A DNA stretch of 64,000 nucleotides, taken from the NCBI GenBank assembly GCA_011317545.1, contig WUJK01000014.1, positions 682,001-746,000 on the forward strand, read 5' to 3'. A program made the translations under genes and the position numbers. Below are positions 23,150-33,895 of this stretch, piece after piece; the first letter of the stretch is position 1, and each line of letters starts with the position of its first letter. The notes under the pieces are model-generated. The model did no database searches. It was not told where the DNA came from and saw only the letters and a list, made by a program, of their open reading frames with translations. The stretch is from Coniella vitis (taxonomy: Eukaryota; Ascomycota; Sordariomycetes; Diaporthales; Schizoparmaceae).

Positions 23150-23900
23150 TATGTATATATATATACTCGGTATCAGATCTGCGGATTTCGGGATCTTATA
23201 CTATTTCATGCAATGAGAGAATGGTCAAAAGATAAGTGAAGCACAAATACAACTGGAGTAAAGAGTGGTGGTGTCTTGCATTCTGAGAGCCATAATCTGA
23301 CAGCTTGCATTTATTGTGAATGAACGGCAACCATCCGAAACTCGATTTGAGGTCTAGGGTAAGTTGCATTTCACGGTGAACCCTAACCCTCGTCCTCGAT
23401 GCTTACCGAGCCTAACGAGAGCGCGCCACTGAGAGACAGGAGTCTCAACTAATGAGGATGCTTACTGAACAGATTTGTTCAGTATATTGAGCATCGAAAG
23501 ACCACCACCGTCAAGTTGATTCCATTATAGACTGTTGTGTGGAGTACGTGCTGTTGAGCATTGCTCACTCATGAATGGCTCTGGAACATGTGCTTGGCTC
23601 ATTGGCTGGCAGGCCAAAGTCCAAGCCCAAAGAGGGCGTCATGCGATACTCCTAGTGCTGCTCATGTGCCTTTGCTTTGTGTGGTTCAGCCTGCTGGGTA
23701 TCAAGTACATGCTCAGATCCTAAGCACTCAATACGAGAATGTCGTTTTCTTCCTCCTCGAAGCAGCCGTGATCTCACAAGCTTCTCACATTCTGACTGAG
23801 CCTTGAGCGGCCGTTGTTTGCAGCAAGACCGCGAACATCGTCCAGATATTGATTGACTCAGCCTGATATACCACCCATAAATCAGAAATACATATAAACC
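23150..23900. other. Divergent promoter between EBP-like and SGNH hydrolase genes
   Basis: 751 bp without a gene. A short TATATATATA run sits just upstream of the EBP ATG (23153-23165), and AACCCTAACCCTCG, a two-unit telomere-like word, lies at 23379-23392. CATATAAACC directly precedes the SGNH start. Confidence 0.5.
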
Positions 23901-25403
23901 ATGCGTACCATTGTCCTCTGCCTTTTGAGCATCTCACCGATATGCCAGGCGGTGGCTTCTCGCTCCCCCCACAAGGAGACCAGCACTTCTTCTCCTGATC
24001 ATCAACAAATTCTCAGCCTCGACAGGATCGCCCCACACTCCCACAGTCTACCCCCATACTCTCAAGCCCAAGGTTTCGCCGCCTTTGGAGACTCATACTC
24101 TGTTGGCATCGGCACCGGCCTCGACGGAGAGTATCTCGATGCCGAAGGCGCCTGTCGCCGCGGCGCATACGCTTACCCGCTCCTCCTGCATCAAGACCTC
24201 AACAACGCCACCCATTCCAACACTTCCTTCCAATGGCTTTCCTGCGTGGGCGCCTCGATTACAGACCTCCTCTCGGCCTTGCCTTCTTCTTCATCATCAT
24301 CATCATCTTCTTCTTCTTCACCTCTCCTCCATCAGTCCTCTCCCGCCCGCTTTAATAACGATGAGCCACCCCCACCGCCCAGCCAAATCGACGCCCTTAA
24401 CACCTCCCTCCCGCTGACCTTCGCCACTCTCTCCATTGGCGGCAACGACCTCGGCTACTTTGACATTATGAACGCCTGCATCTTCCGCTTCTACGCATGG
24501 TACAGCGGTCCCTGCGCCCCCGCCTTGCAAGCGGCCGACGCGGCCCTCGCTGACCCTCTGTTCGCCCACCGTCTCGACATCCTCCTCACAGAAATCCTGG
24601 ACCGTGTCGCGTGGGAAAAGAGACCAGGGTTCACCGTCACCGTGACGGGGTACGCGCGGTTCTTCAACCAAGAAACGCCCGAGTGCGACGACATGTCGCT
24701 TTCGGTGTGGCATGGGTACGGGAGGCCCAAGATGACGAGGGAGCTGCGCGCAAGAGTGAATGGGCTGGTGGTTGCGACGAATGACAAGCTGCGCGAGGCG
24801 GTGCAGCGTGCGAATGCGCGCTTCCGCAGCGAGGGGTATGGGAGTGCGAGTGCGAGTGCGAGCGGGAGTGGGCCGGGAAGTGAGGACTGGGCAAGGCTGC
24901 CCAAGGTCTTGTTTGCGGATTATGATGCGCGGTTTGACGGGCATCGGTTCTGTGAGGCGGGCGTGGTTGAGCCGGCGTTCAATCGTACGGAGAGCTGGTT
25001 CTTTCTGGTGGGCGGACCGGATAATGCGCCGAATCGGACGGCAGAGTTGCCGTCATCGCCGGACGGCGGTGATGATGCCTTGTCGAGCGGATCGCAGCGA
25101 GACTCTCCAACGATCACCACAGCGCCGCACACGCTAGACCCATCCTCAAGGCTCATTGACCCGCAAACGTGTTTGAACCGGGCACGAGCACGCGGCGACT
25201 GGGGTGAGCTGGCCGTGTGTTACATGGCCATGGCCCGGACCCGTTACCCAGAGCTGCGGCCGGCGTACGGCGAGGTCATGGCGCAAAACGGCATGTGGTG
25301 GGTGCCCACGAGCTACGGCAAGGCATTTCACCCGCGCAGTCGGGGCTACGAAGCGATTCGGGACCAAATTTACGAGACGTGGCGGCAACATGGGCTCTGG
25401 TGA
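23901..25403 (+). CDS. Secreted SGNH/GDSL-type hydrolase
   Basis: Single exon, 500 residues, beginning with a signal peptide (MRTIVLCLLSISPICQAVAS). SGNH blocks: nucleophile Ser65 in FAAFGDSYSVGIGTG (block I), an oxyanion Gly in CVGASITDLL (block II), Asn182 in SIGGNDLGYF (block III), and His477 in AFHPRSRGYEAI (block V). The exact Asp of block V is replaced (FHP, no DxxH), which should be checked. Two low-complexity insertions are present, a run of about eleven serines (129-139) and a SASASASGSG stretch, plus an acidic Ser-rich stretch near 380. Substrate cannot be told from sequence; relatives include lipases and acetyl-esterases acting on lipids or plant polysaccharides. No other in-frame ATG lies near the signal peptide. 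The TATA-like word abuts the ATG, so the main promoter element is probably elsewhere. Confidence 0.85.
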   Translation: MRTIVLCLLSISPICQAVASRSPHKETSTSSPDHQQILSLDRIAPHSHSLPPYSQAQGFAAFGDSYSVGIGTGLDGEYLDAEGACRRGAYAYPLLLHQDLNNATHSNTSFQWLSCVGASITDLLSALPSSSSSSSSSSSSPLLHQSSPARFNNDEPPPPPSQIDALNTSLPLTFATLSIGGNDLGYFDIMNACIFRFYAWYSGPCAPALQAADAALADPLFAHRLDILLTEILDRVAWEKRPGFTVTVTGYARFFNQETPECDDMSLSVWHGYGRPKMTRELRARVNGLVVATNDKLREAVQRANARFRSEGYGSASASASGSGPGSEDWARLPKVLFADYDARFDGHRFCEAGVVEPAFNRTESWFFLVGGPDNAPNRTAELPSSPDGGDDALSSGSQRDSPTITTAPHTLDPSSRLIDPQTCLNRARARGDWGELAVCYMAMARTRYPELRPAYGEVMAQNGMWWVPTSYGKAFHPRSRGYEAIRDQIYETWRQHGLW

Positions 25404-25782
25404 TGGCCTGTTGATTCGAGTTGATTTTCGGTTACGGTTGAGTGGGTGTAGTCGGCGTAGCCAACGGGTCGCGATCATCGTCTAGCTTGGTCTGTCGATG
25501 CTGTGGTGCCTTTTTTCCCTTTCTGTTTGGGCTCATCTCTGCTGCTTGAATGAGTTGCTGGGAATGGTGCTCATGGTGTTATATGGCATCTGGTGGGAGT
25601 TTTATTGGTCAGTTTCATGTGCACAGCGATCCTTTTTTATATGATTTTTATTTTTCAAATGATATCAATACAAACCCATCACCCAAGTTTTTGCAAAACA
25701 TACAATCCAGAGACGCCATTTCCATGACAAATACAACACTGTACACTACAAAATAGATAGACCCAAGTATGATGCAGCTAAT
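25404..25782. other. Convergent 3' region SGNH/GPI13
   Basis: 379 bp, no gene; AT-rich after about 25630, probably terminators and polyadenylation sites of both genes. Confidence 0.5.
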
Positions 25783-28700
25783 CTACTCGGCCATGCCGAA
25801 TACGTCGCCAATAGCCAAAGTGTTGACCCTCACTCCCGTAAGCGCAATCAGGATGCCCACCAAGTCCACAATCAACAACACGGCAGCAGCCATCATGAAC
25901 CGCGGGTTAAACACCCGGTACAGCATAAGGTGGCGCCGCAGGTAGCCCGTCCAAGCCATCGTCGCCAGACTCTCGACGGCATAGTACGCAACAAACACGC
26001 CTAGTGCGCGGCTGACGCTCTCCAAGAGTCCCTTGCGCTTGGGGCCCGTCTTCCAGAGCACAATGAGAGGCACGCAGGTGGCAGCGAGAATGTGGCCTGC
26101 AAAGTGGTTGAGCGCAACAACAGTCGGGCTCCACGGGTAGCGCATCGTAAACAAGGGGATGAAGGCCGCGTCCCATTGGATGCTGCTCAAGACAGCCTGG
26201 TGGCCCGTCTTGAAGTAGTGGAAGTTGCCCAGGATACCCAGCATGACAGGGCCAATAGTTTCGGCTGTGATTTCGTTGAGGTCCAGCAATTCAGCGAGTG
26301 ACAGAACCTGCCACATCATGAGGGCTAGAGCGCCACCACCCATGGGCTTGGACAGCAGAATGCAAGCAGCCATGATATTCAACGGCAAGAGGAGGTAGCG
26401 TGCGCCATTGGCATTTCCGTAGCCCAGCACGGCGACCTGGGCCCTCTTGACGCCATTGCCCGCAGTGGTGACTATTGAGATGCAGGCAGGCGCCCAGACG
26501 AAAGCAGCAATACCTGCAACGACAGCGATACCCAGTGCCAGCTGTGCTGTGTATACGCTGGCAGTTTTGAGAGTGCCTTCGCGCAGCGAGGAGATCCAAT
26601 TGCCGTTGTCTGCGGCGTCCATGGTCCAATATGCCGCCGACAGAAACAAGGTGCAGCGGAGCACGTAGCCAATCCACGTCGGTGCCAGCCCGTTGTACGA
26701 CCGGGTGGGCTCATAGTAGGCCTTGATGATGGAAGGCAGAATTGCAGACACGGCAATTGGTATGGCCAGGTGCCACGGTGCTGACGTCGACGACGTCGAA
26801 GAGGCATAATAGGTGGTCCTACAGTAAGGGTACTGCTCGTCACGGCAGAGCTTCGAGAAAGATGCTACTCGTCCGAGCACAACAAACAGAATCGAGTGGT
26901 ATATGGCAAGGTAGCGGTTCTGCTTGTTCTCAATGTTCAAGGCCGCCAGCGCATTGGCCATACCGAATGTTGTGATGAAGAAGAGGAGAATGGAGTCTTC
27001 CCAGATGGTGTATGAGTTCGAGGCAAATCCAACGGACTGGCTGATTGTGAAGGTTGCGGCCAACCAACCCCATGTGCTCGACGGAATAGGTAGAACGAAG
27101 CGCAGTCTCAACAGTGCCAGAATCGCTGCCAGCGTGCTCATGATGCCGGCCGCAGCAAAGACTAGGCGGTACTCATCAGTCTGTGTGAGGTAGGCATATG
27201 CAGTTCCAAGTACGCCGCCTAAGCTCGCACCAAGTAGCGCAGCCTTAAAGGCTGTCTTGGTAGAATTCTGCTGCGAAGGCGTATCTGAATGCGACCGAGT
27301 ACCTTCAGCCTCCAGCATTTGCTCTGCAATGTCCAGCTCAAAGTCTTCTAGCTCCGCAAGGTCATCGTCATCGTCCTTTGTGACGTACAATACCAGTGCA
27401 AGGAGGCCAAGTCCAGTAATGATCAAACCAAGAACCATGCTGGGGACGTCAAATCGTGCCCATAAACTCTTGCAGACCTTCAGATTTTCGGCTTGGTATT
27501 CCATGAACGCAGAGTACACCCCTTCGTACGACTTGCCCCAGGAATGGTCCTTGATCGTGTTCTCGGCGCTCTGGAAGAAGGCAGAAGGCGAGCCAGTCTC
27601 CACCGACGGCTCGATGCCACGGGCCGCAAAATAGGATGCCTGATATCGCTGGATACCGGCTGCTGCAACTCGTGCCGCTGAGGCCAGAGAATTCCACGCG
27701 TCGCCTTTCTTGCCTGCAAAAGCCTCTTCAATTGGCGCACCCAGACTGTTGTAGGGAATTGGAATACCCAGCAAGAGGGCCAGGGTTGGAACTATATCAA
27801 TTTGGTTGACCGGCTTTTCCTTGGCCGAGGATGGAGGCGTGCCGTATTCGGGCTTTGTTCGGCCAAAGACTGGCTTCTTGGAGTATATCCAGAGTGCAGC
27901 CTCAACCTCGTCGTCGCTTTCTCCGCCATGGTCGCCCTTGGGATCCATTCCATGATCACCCATCACCACCAGGACAGTATCGTCGTCAATCTTGGCGGCA
28001 AGGTCTCGAATAAAATCGTCCATTTGGCGCAGCTTAGCCGTCATGGCAGGATGTGCGGGGCCGTAACGGTGGCCTGCATGGTCAACTCCCAGTAGATGTC
28101 CAATAAGCACATCCCATTCTCCTTTCTTTTCGGGGGCAACCAAAGGGAAAATGTGCTCCAAGACGCCATTGTCGACCGAATGCAAGTCCCAAACATTGAA
28201 GCTGTCATAGGATTTGCTAGTGTTGGCTTCGAAATAGCCAGGGAAGAGGGCGTCCCAAGTGTCATCTCCAAGATGTACAATCTTCTTGCCAGCGTCGCGG
28301 AACTGGATGAGGAGGTTGTCCTCTTCTATAGCTGTGCCCGCAAAGCTGCTTCCAATATCGACAAAAGTAGGGAGCGTTCCTGTTGTTAAGCCCTTCAACC
28401 TCTGCATTGTGGCGGTCGGTGGATCCGCGATGAACGGTCGCAGGAAGGCGTTGTTTGGCGACTTGACAGCAGTGTCGTAGAGAAAGGGGAACGCATTGTG
28501 AAACTCGGCATCGTCTTCGACAGGTATGGTAAAGTCGTATCTCAGCGCATCGATTATCACGACTACTGCTCGCTCAAAGGACTTTGGGTGCCAACAACCA
28601 CCGTCAACCGTGCCTTTGCCCTTCCAGTCCGGTAATATGCTCAAGCCGCGCGAGGCAGTGGCTTCGATGGGGTTGCTCGTGCAACTGGACTTTTCGTCCA

Positions 28701-29019
28701 GGACAAGTCGCGTCAGCAAGAAGCCAGAGGTGAAGTACGCTATGCCAATGGCGTGTATAACCAGCATCCAGACCCAGAAGCCAACGGTCCAGCCCCAGCG
28801 CCGTTCGTAAGCAGCTTTCCTGCGCAGTTCCAGAGCCTGACGCCGCTGCTCCATGGCGCTGGGAACCTTGTTGCCTTGCGTGGAGTCGGCATTGATACCA
28901 ATTGCGCTCTCGGCCTGCTGGCGACGCTTTGCGGCTGCAAACTGGGCGGCGAGGGCCTTGTAGTCCTGAGGCGTCGGCAGAGAGCCTTTGCCGTGTCGTG
29001 GCTTGGGTGGAGCAGGCAT
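25783..29019 (-). CDS. GPI13: GPI ethanolamine phosphate transferase 3 (PIG-O homologue)
   Basis: One uninterrupted frame from the ATG at 29019 (MPAPPKPRHGKGSLPTPQDY) encodes 1,078 residues, the normal size for Gpi13. After a basic cytosolic tail comes a signal-anchor helix (79-105), then a lumenal alkaline-phosphatase-like domain: RAVVVIIDALRYDF (metal site, about 150-163), HLLGVDHAGHRYGP, and VVMGDHGMDPKGDHGGES (metal ligands). From about residue 620 there follow a dozen or more hydrophobic helices. Gpi13 adds phosphoethanolamine to the third mannose of the GPI precursor in the ER, the group later joined to protein. The frame stays open for 79 further codons upstream to an ATG at 29256, but that extension (hydrophobic, His/Leu-rich) is unlike the family N-terminus; I treat it as leader. 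Divergent from LYS2. Confidence 0.93.
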   Translation of the reverse strand: MPAPPKPRHGKGSLPTPQDYKALAAQFAAAKRRQQAESAIGINADSTQGNKVPSAMEQRRQALELRRKAAYERRWGWTVGFWVWMLVIHAIGIAYFTSGFLLTRLVLDEKSSCTSNPIEATASRGLSILPDWKGKGTVDGGCWHPKSFERAVVVIIDALRYDFTIPVEDDAEFHNAFPFLYDTAVKSPNNAFLRPFIADPPTATMQRLKGLTTGTLPTFVDIGSSFAGTAIEEDNLLIQFRDAGKKIVHLGDDTWDALFPGYFEANTSKSYDSFNVWDLHSVDNGVLEHIFPLVAPEKKGEWDVLIGHLLGVDHAGHRYGPAHPAMTAKLRQMDDFIRDLAAKIDDDTVLVVMGDHGMDPKGDHGGESDDEVEAALWIYSKKPVFGRTKPEYGTPPSSAKEKPVNQIDIVPTLALLLGIPIPYNSLGAPIEEAFAGKKGDAWNSLASAARVAAAGIQRYQASYFAARGIEPSVETGSPSAFFQSAENTIKDHSWGKSYEGVYSAFMEYQAENLKVCKSLWARFDVPSMVLGLIITGLGLLALVLYVTKDDDDDLAELEDFELDIAEQMLEAEGTRSHSDTPSQQNSTKTAFKAALLGASLGGVLGTAYAYLTQTDEYRLVFAAAGIMSTLAAILALLRLRFVLPIPSSTWGWLAATFTISQSVGFASNSYTIWEDSILLFFITTFGMANALAALNIENKQNRYLAIYHSILFVVLGRVASFSKLCRDEQYPYCRTTYYASSTSSTSAPWHLAIPIAVSAILPSIIKAYYEPTRSYNGLAPTWIGYVLRCTLFLSAAYWTMDAADNGNWISSLREGTLKTASVYTAQLALGIAVVAGIAAFVWAPACISIVTTAGNGVKRAQVAVLGYGNANGARYLLLPLNIMAACILLSKPMGGGALALMMWQVLSLAELLDLNEITAETIGPVMLGILGNFHYFKTGHQAVLSSIQWDAAFIPLFTMRYPWSPTVVALNHFAGHILAATCVPLIVLWKTGPKRKGLLESVSRALGVFVAYYAVESLATMAWTGYLRRHLMLYRVFNPRFMMAAAVLLIVDLVGILIALTGVRVNTLAIGDVFGMAE

Positions 29020-29636
29020 CGTGCCTTGTGTGAGGAGAGGAGTGGAGGGTTGTAGTTCACAGGCTACTGGAGCAGGCGCATGGAGATCATATAGGCATAT
29101 TGCGAGGCCGAGAAAATGGCTCAGGGACAGGGAAATGTGGAAATAGAAGAGCGTCGCAGCTTTGAAAGAAGGTCGGTCGGAGCTGGCGGCGCATTGAAGC
29201 TCTCCACTAAACTGCCCCACGTTTTTAGTTGTCGGCAGGTCGGGTAGCAGGCACAAGTACCATTAGGGGTTTGTACTGCTATGCAGGTACGTACCTAGGT
29301 ACTGAAGTACCTACTTGACTTTAACCTGGGTGATGACAACCAGGGGACGCTGGTAGGTTCATCTGATAGAAGGTTGTGAATTCTGCTTGAGTGGCTTGCG
29401 AGATTGCATCTTGCTCATTCAAAGCTCAGTACCAACACATCCAAAAAACTGTCTGACAATATCCACGATCTTACGTACCTTGGTACCTACCTGGCCAGCG
29501 GGCCGTGCCGACTCGCGCTCGATGAATGCGGTGAGAATACCTCAACATATTCCTACCGTTGAAAAGCTGGGCATTTCATCATTCTTAACCCATGCACGAT
29601 ATTTGATATATAATGTTTAGTTTCAAAGAAACAATC
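29020..29636. other. Intergenic between GPI13 and the 5S rRNA gene
   Basis: GPI13 promoter. Around 29283-29312 there are overlapping GTACGTACCTAGGTAC-type words, and a related CTTGGTACCTACC lies near 29478. No protein gene seen. Confidence 0.5.
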
Positions 29637-29755
29637 ACGTACGACCATACCTAGTGGAAAACTTGGGATCCCGTCCGCTCTCCCCTAAATAAGCCACTAA
29701 GGGCCGGATTAGTAGTTAAGTGGGTGACCATTAGCGAATACCCGGTGTTGTACGT
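29637..29755 (+). rRNA. 5S rRNA gene (dispersed copy)
   Basis: About 119 nt with all 5S landmarks. The ends pair perfectly (ACGTACGAC with GTTGTACGT, one G-U pair), loop A has GACCATA, helix II pairs CTAGTGG with CCACTAAGG, loop C keeps GAAAAC and TCCCGTCCGCTC, and the internal promoter region reads TTAGTAGTTAAGTGGGTGACC followed by AGCGAATA. A T run follows at once, as RNA polymerase III needs. The helix II pairs differ from the usual fungal 5S as I remember it, but on both sides, so folding is kept; it looks like a functional sequence variant rather than a pseudogene. Single 5S genes scattered between protein genes are typical of Neurospora-like Sordariomycetes and other filamentous ascomycetes. 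Confidence 0.9.
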
Positions 29756-29759
29756 TTTT
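29755..29759 (+). terminator. RNA polymerase III terminator of the 5S gene
   Basis: TTTTTG immediately after the closing stem of the 5S rRNA; a further T-rich stretch follows as possible backup. Confidence 0.8.
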
Positions 29760-30195
29760 GCCCTTTTTTCCTTCTTTTTTCCTTCTTTCCTTCTCTCTCC
29801 ATATCATTGTTGCCTCAGTCTTTGCTGGAATTACACGACACCCTATAGTATGCGAAAGTTGCATCTATCCTTCATAAGCCCATCTCATCCAATGTACCAC
29901 GTGCAATGTCGTAGTATGCACTCTCCAGTGCTGCCCCATTAAAAAGTGCTGACTTATCCTGCCGGCGCGCGCCCCTCCAAATCTTGCATGGATGCCTACC
30001 GCTCCGCAGTCGGATCTGAGTGCATCATAATTGACAGGGGTCTGAAGCTCTCTGCCTGCGTGCGACTGCTGAATTTGGTCGTGTTAGTCACTCTGGTGAG
30101 GGCTGTTTCCAAAATTTTGCATACCATCAATTGAACAATCAATTGCCCTCACCGCACCAAACAAAAGCCTGGGAGACGGAGACACACCGTAAACC
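29760..30195. other. LYS2 promoter region
   Basis: No gene. A T/C-rich stretch lies at 29758-29800. I looked for a palindromic TCCNNNGGA Lys14-type site and did not see a clear one. Confidence 0.5.
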
Positions 30196-33100
30196 ATGTC
30201 GCAACTCCCTGATCCCACCGTCGACCTCGACTGGTCGGGCTTTGTCGGGCCCATCCACGAGCGCTTTAGGGCTTCCGCAGAAAAGAGCCCAGACAGCACG
30301 TGCGTCGTCGAGACAAAGACCTCGACGACGCCAGAGAGGAGATTTACCTACCGCCAGATCTACGAGGCGTCCAATGTCTTGGCCCACTATCTGCACGATG
30401 CAGGTGTTACAAATGGGGATGTGGTCATGATCTGGGCCCATCGCTCCGTGGATCTGGTGGTCTGCATGATGGGAACCTTGGTGAGCAGCACTTCTTCTTG
30501 TGCATCTGAAATGTACATGTACAGCCTTTGCTAACATGCATTGCAGGCATCCGGTGCTACCATGACCGTGTTGGACCCTGCGTACCCTCCAGCCCGGCAA
30601 CAGGTGAGCGATTTCACCTCTCGAAGGCGAGGGCAGGAGTGAGGGCTCTGCCCTGTCCCTGCTCTTGTCCATTCGGCAATCAAGGCCTGCCAAGATGATA
30701 TGACGCTAATCCTGCTCAAAGGTCTACCTGGAAGTCTCGCAACCACGAGCTCTTGTTAGAATTGGCAGAGCTACTGACGAGAACGGTCCTTTGGCCCCCC
30801 TTGTCCAGAGCTACATCGACGAGTCGCTGCAACTCAAGGCAGAAGTGCCCGACCTACGTATCGGAGACGATGGTCACCTTGCCGGTGGTGAGGTGAACGG
30901 ACAGGATGTCTTTGCAAGCGCAAGACAGAAGGCGGCATCGCCTCCCGATGTCATTGTCGGCCCTGACTCCAACCCTACTCTGTCCTTCACCTCGGGAAGT
31001 GAGGGTCGGCCCAAGGGTGTGTTGGGTCGACACTTCAGCTTGACCAAGTACTACAATTGGATGTCAGAGCGCTTCAACCTGACGTCGGAGAGCAAGTTCA
31101 CTCTTCTCTCTGGTATTGCTCACGACCCCGTTCAAAGAGATGTTTTCACCCCGCTGTTCCTGGGTGCACAGCTGCTCGTGCCGTCAAGAGAGGATATCCA
31201 GCATGAGAAGCTTGCAGAATGGATGCGTGAGCACAAGCCGACAGTCAGTCACTTGACGCCGGCCATGGGTCAGATTCTGGTTGGTGGTGCGACGGCAGAG
31301 TTTTCAAGTCTGCAAAACGTCTTCTTTGTGGGTGATGTCCTGACCACAAGAGATTGCCGTGTTCTCAGACGATTGGCGGTGAACGCCAACATTATCAACA
31401 TGTATGGCACAACCGAGACGCAGCGAGCAGTCAGCTACTACGAAATCCCCAGTGCAGCCAGAGACCCCGACTATCTGGACAAGCTCAAGGATACAGTTCC
31501 GGCCGGCAAGGGCATGCAGAATGTGCAGCTCCTGGTCGTCAGCCGTGAAGACCGAACACGGATGTGCAAGGTCGGAGAAGTGGGAGAGATTTACTGCCGG
31601 GCAGCCGGTTTGGCTGAAGGTTACCTCGGAGACGAGGAGAAGAACAAGGAGAAGTTCCTCTACAACTGGTTCGTTGACAACCAGAAGTGGGTTGAGCTGG
31701 ACGCCAAGAGCAACAAGAACGAGCCTTGGCGCAAGTACTACAAGGGCCCCCGCGACAGGCTTTATCGCACTGGCGATCTTGGCCGTTATCTGGAATCAGG
31801 AGACGTCGAGTGCACAGGACGGGCTGACGACCAGGTCAAGATTAGAGGTTTCCGAATTGAGCTGAACGACATTGACAGCAATTTGAGCCAGCACCCACTG
31901 ATTCGCGACTGCAAGACGCTTGTGCGAAGAGATCGAAACGAAGAGCCCAGCCTGGTCAGCTACGTTGTCCCTGAGCAAAAGGAGTGGCAGAACTTCCTCT
32001 CCACTTACAAGCTTGACGATGTGGAGGACGAAGGTGTCGAGATGGGGACCGTCAAGGTCTACCTCAAGAAGTACCGCCGCATGCAGACCGAGGTTCGCGA
32101 TCACCTCAAGTCTCGCCTACCCGTCTATGCGGTGCCTACCATCTACATTGTCCTCAACAAGCTACCGCTGAACCCCAACGGCAAGGTTGACAAGCCCAAC
32201 CTGCCCTTCCCTGATGTGGCTGAACGGACCGAAGAGGCATCTGACGAGGATATCAAGTACTGGGAGTCCTTGACCGACACCGAGAGAGCTGTTGCTGAGA
32301 AGTGGGCCGAGCTCGTGCGTGGTCTGAACCCCAAGACCATCCGCCGGGACCAGAGTTTCTTTGACTTGGGCGGACACTCTCTCCTTGCTCAGCAATTGCT
32401 CTTGACAACCCGCAAGGATCTGGGCGTCGATGTTTCCATCAACACACTCTATGAGTTCCCAACTCTGGCTGGGTTTGCCGCTCAGGTCGACAAGGGCCAG
32501 AACGGTGCAAGCGACGCTACTGAGGATGCCGTGCCTGCCTACGCCAAGTCCTTGGACGAGTTGATTACTACGCTCCCTGAGAAGTACCTGTCGGCTGACG
32601 CAGACTCCATCACCTCCTCTAGCAGCTTGACTGTCTTCCTCACCGGTGCCACTGGTTTCTTGGGCTCGTACCTCATCAGGGAGATTCTCGAGCGGACAAA
32701 GTCCGGCATCAAGCTGATAGCTCATGTACGCGGCGCAAAGGACGCAGCAGCAGCGCTGGAACGCATCAAGCGATCCCTCCAAGGCAACGGTGTCTGGAAC
32801 GACGAGTGGACATCAAGATTGAGCTGCGCTGTGGGTGACCTGTCGCAGCCCCAGCTGGGCATTGACGATCAGACGTGGCAGAAGCTGAGCCAAGAAGTTG
32901 ATGTGGTCATCCACAACGGCGCCTCTGTGCACTGGGTCAAGCGCTACGACGACATGGTTGCTCCCAATGTGCTCTCCACCATCGAGGCCATGAAGCTGTG
33001 CAACACGGGCAAGCCCAAGCTCTTCTCCTTTGTCAGCTCGACTGCCGTGCTCGACACGGACCACTACATCAAGCTCTCTGAGGAGCAGACCCGCACCGGC

Positions 33101-33895
33101 CAAGGCTCTATCCTTGAAGAAGACGACATGCAAGGCAGCCGCTTCGGCTTGGGCACAGGTTATGGCCAGACCAAGTGGGTGTCTGAGCAGCTCATTCGTG
33201 AGGCTGGTCGCCGCGGTCTGCAAGGTACCATCATCCGGCCTGGCTACATCCTCGGCGACTCCGAGACTGGTGTCTGCAACGTCGACGACTTTTTGATCCG
33301 CATGCTCAAGGGCTGCATCCAGCTGTCGTCGCGCCCGCGCATCGTCAACACGGTCAACGCCGTGCCAGTCAACCACGTGGCACGCGTCGTGGTCGCCGGC
33401 GCCTTTAATCCAGTTGTCAACGACCGCGGCGTCAATGTCGTCCACGTGACGGCGCACCCACGTCTGCGCATGAACGAATACCTTTCCATCCTCGAGTACT
33501 ACGGCTACGAGACGCCCGAGACGAGCTACGACGCATGGAAGGCTGAGCTCGAGAACTTTGTCTCTGCAGGACCCCTTGAAAAGGACGCCGAGCAGCACGC
33601 GCTCATGCCGCTGTTCCACTTTTGCGTCAATGACCTGCCAGCCAACACGCGGGCACCGGAGCTTGACGACCGCAATGCTGTGGCTGTGCTCAAGCGCGAC
33701 GCGGACCGGTTCACGGGTGTGGATGAAAGTTCGGGCTACGGTGTCATGCGGGAGGATGTGGGTCGGTACCTGCGGTACCTTGCTGAGATCAAGTATGTTG
33801 CTTGGCCGTCGCAGAGGGGCAGGCCATTGCCTGACATCAAGGTTGATGCGGCGAGAGCGAGAGAGGCGGCCGGTGGTCGTGGAGGTACATTGTAA
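30196..33895 (+). CDS. LYS2: L-2-aminoadipate reductase (lysine biosynthesis)
   Basis: Three exons (30196-30480, 30547-30603, 30722-33895) give 1,171 residues, matching fungal Lys2. Domain order is adenylation, carrier, reductase. Adenylation: FTSGSEGRPKGVLGRH (about 203-218), GIAHDPVQRDVFTPLF, MYGTTETQRAV, YRTGDLGRYLESGDVE, GRADDQVKIRGFRIEL and NPNGKVDKP. Carrier: FFDLGGHSLLAQQLL with phosphopantetheine Ser667. Reductase: VFLTGATGFLGSYL (NADPH site from about 750), then SSTAVLDTDHY and YGQTKWVSEQLIREA with the Tyr-Lys pair. Lys2 activates 2-aminoadipate with ATP, holds it as a thioester on the carrier arm added by Lys5, and reduces it to the semialdehyde in the fungal alpha-aminoadipate pathway. 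The first two introns are short (66 and 118 nt) with GTGAGC donors. Confidence 0.97.

Noticed and set aside
29020..29256. In-frame 79-codon extension upstream of the GPI13 start, with its own ATG at 29256
   Set aside because: Hydrophobic and unlike the family's N-terminus; the internal MPAPPKPRHGKG start fits better. Kept as leader, though a longer form cannot be excluded.
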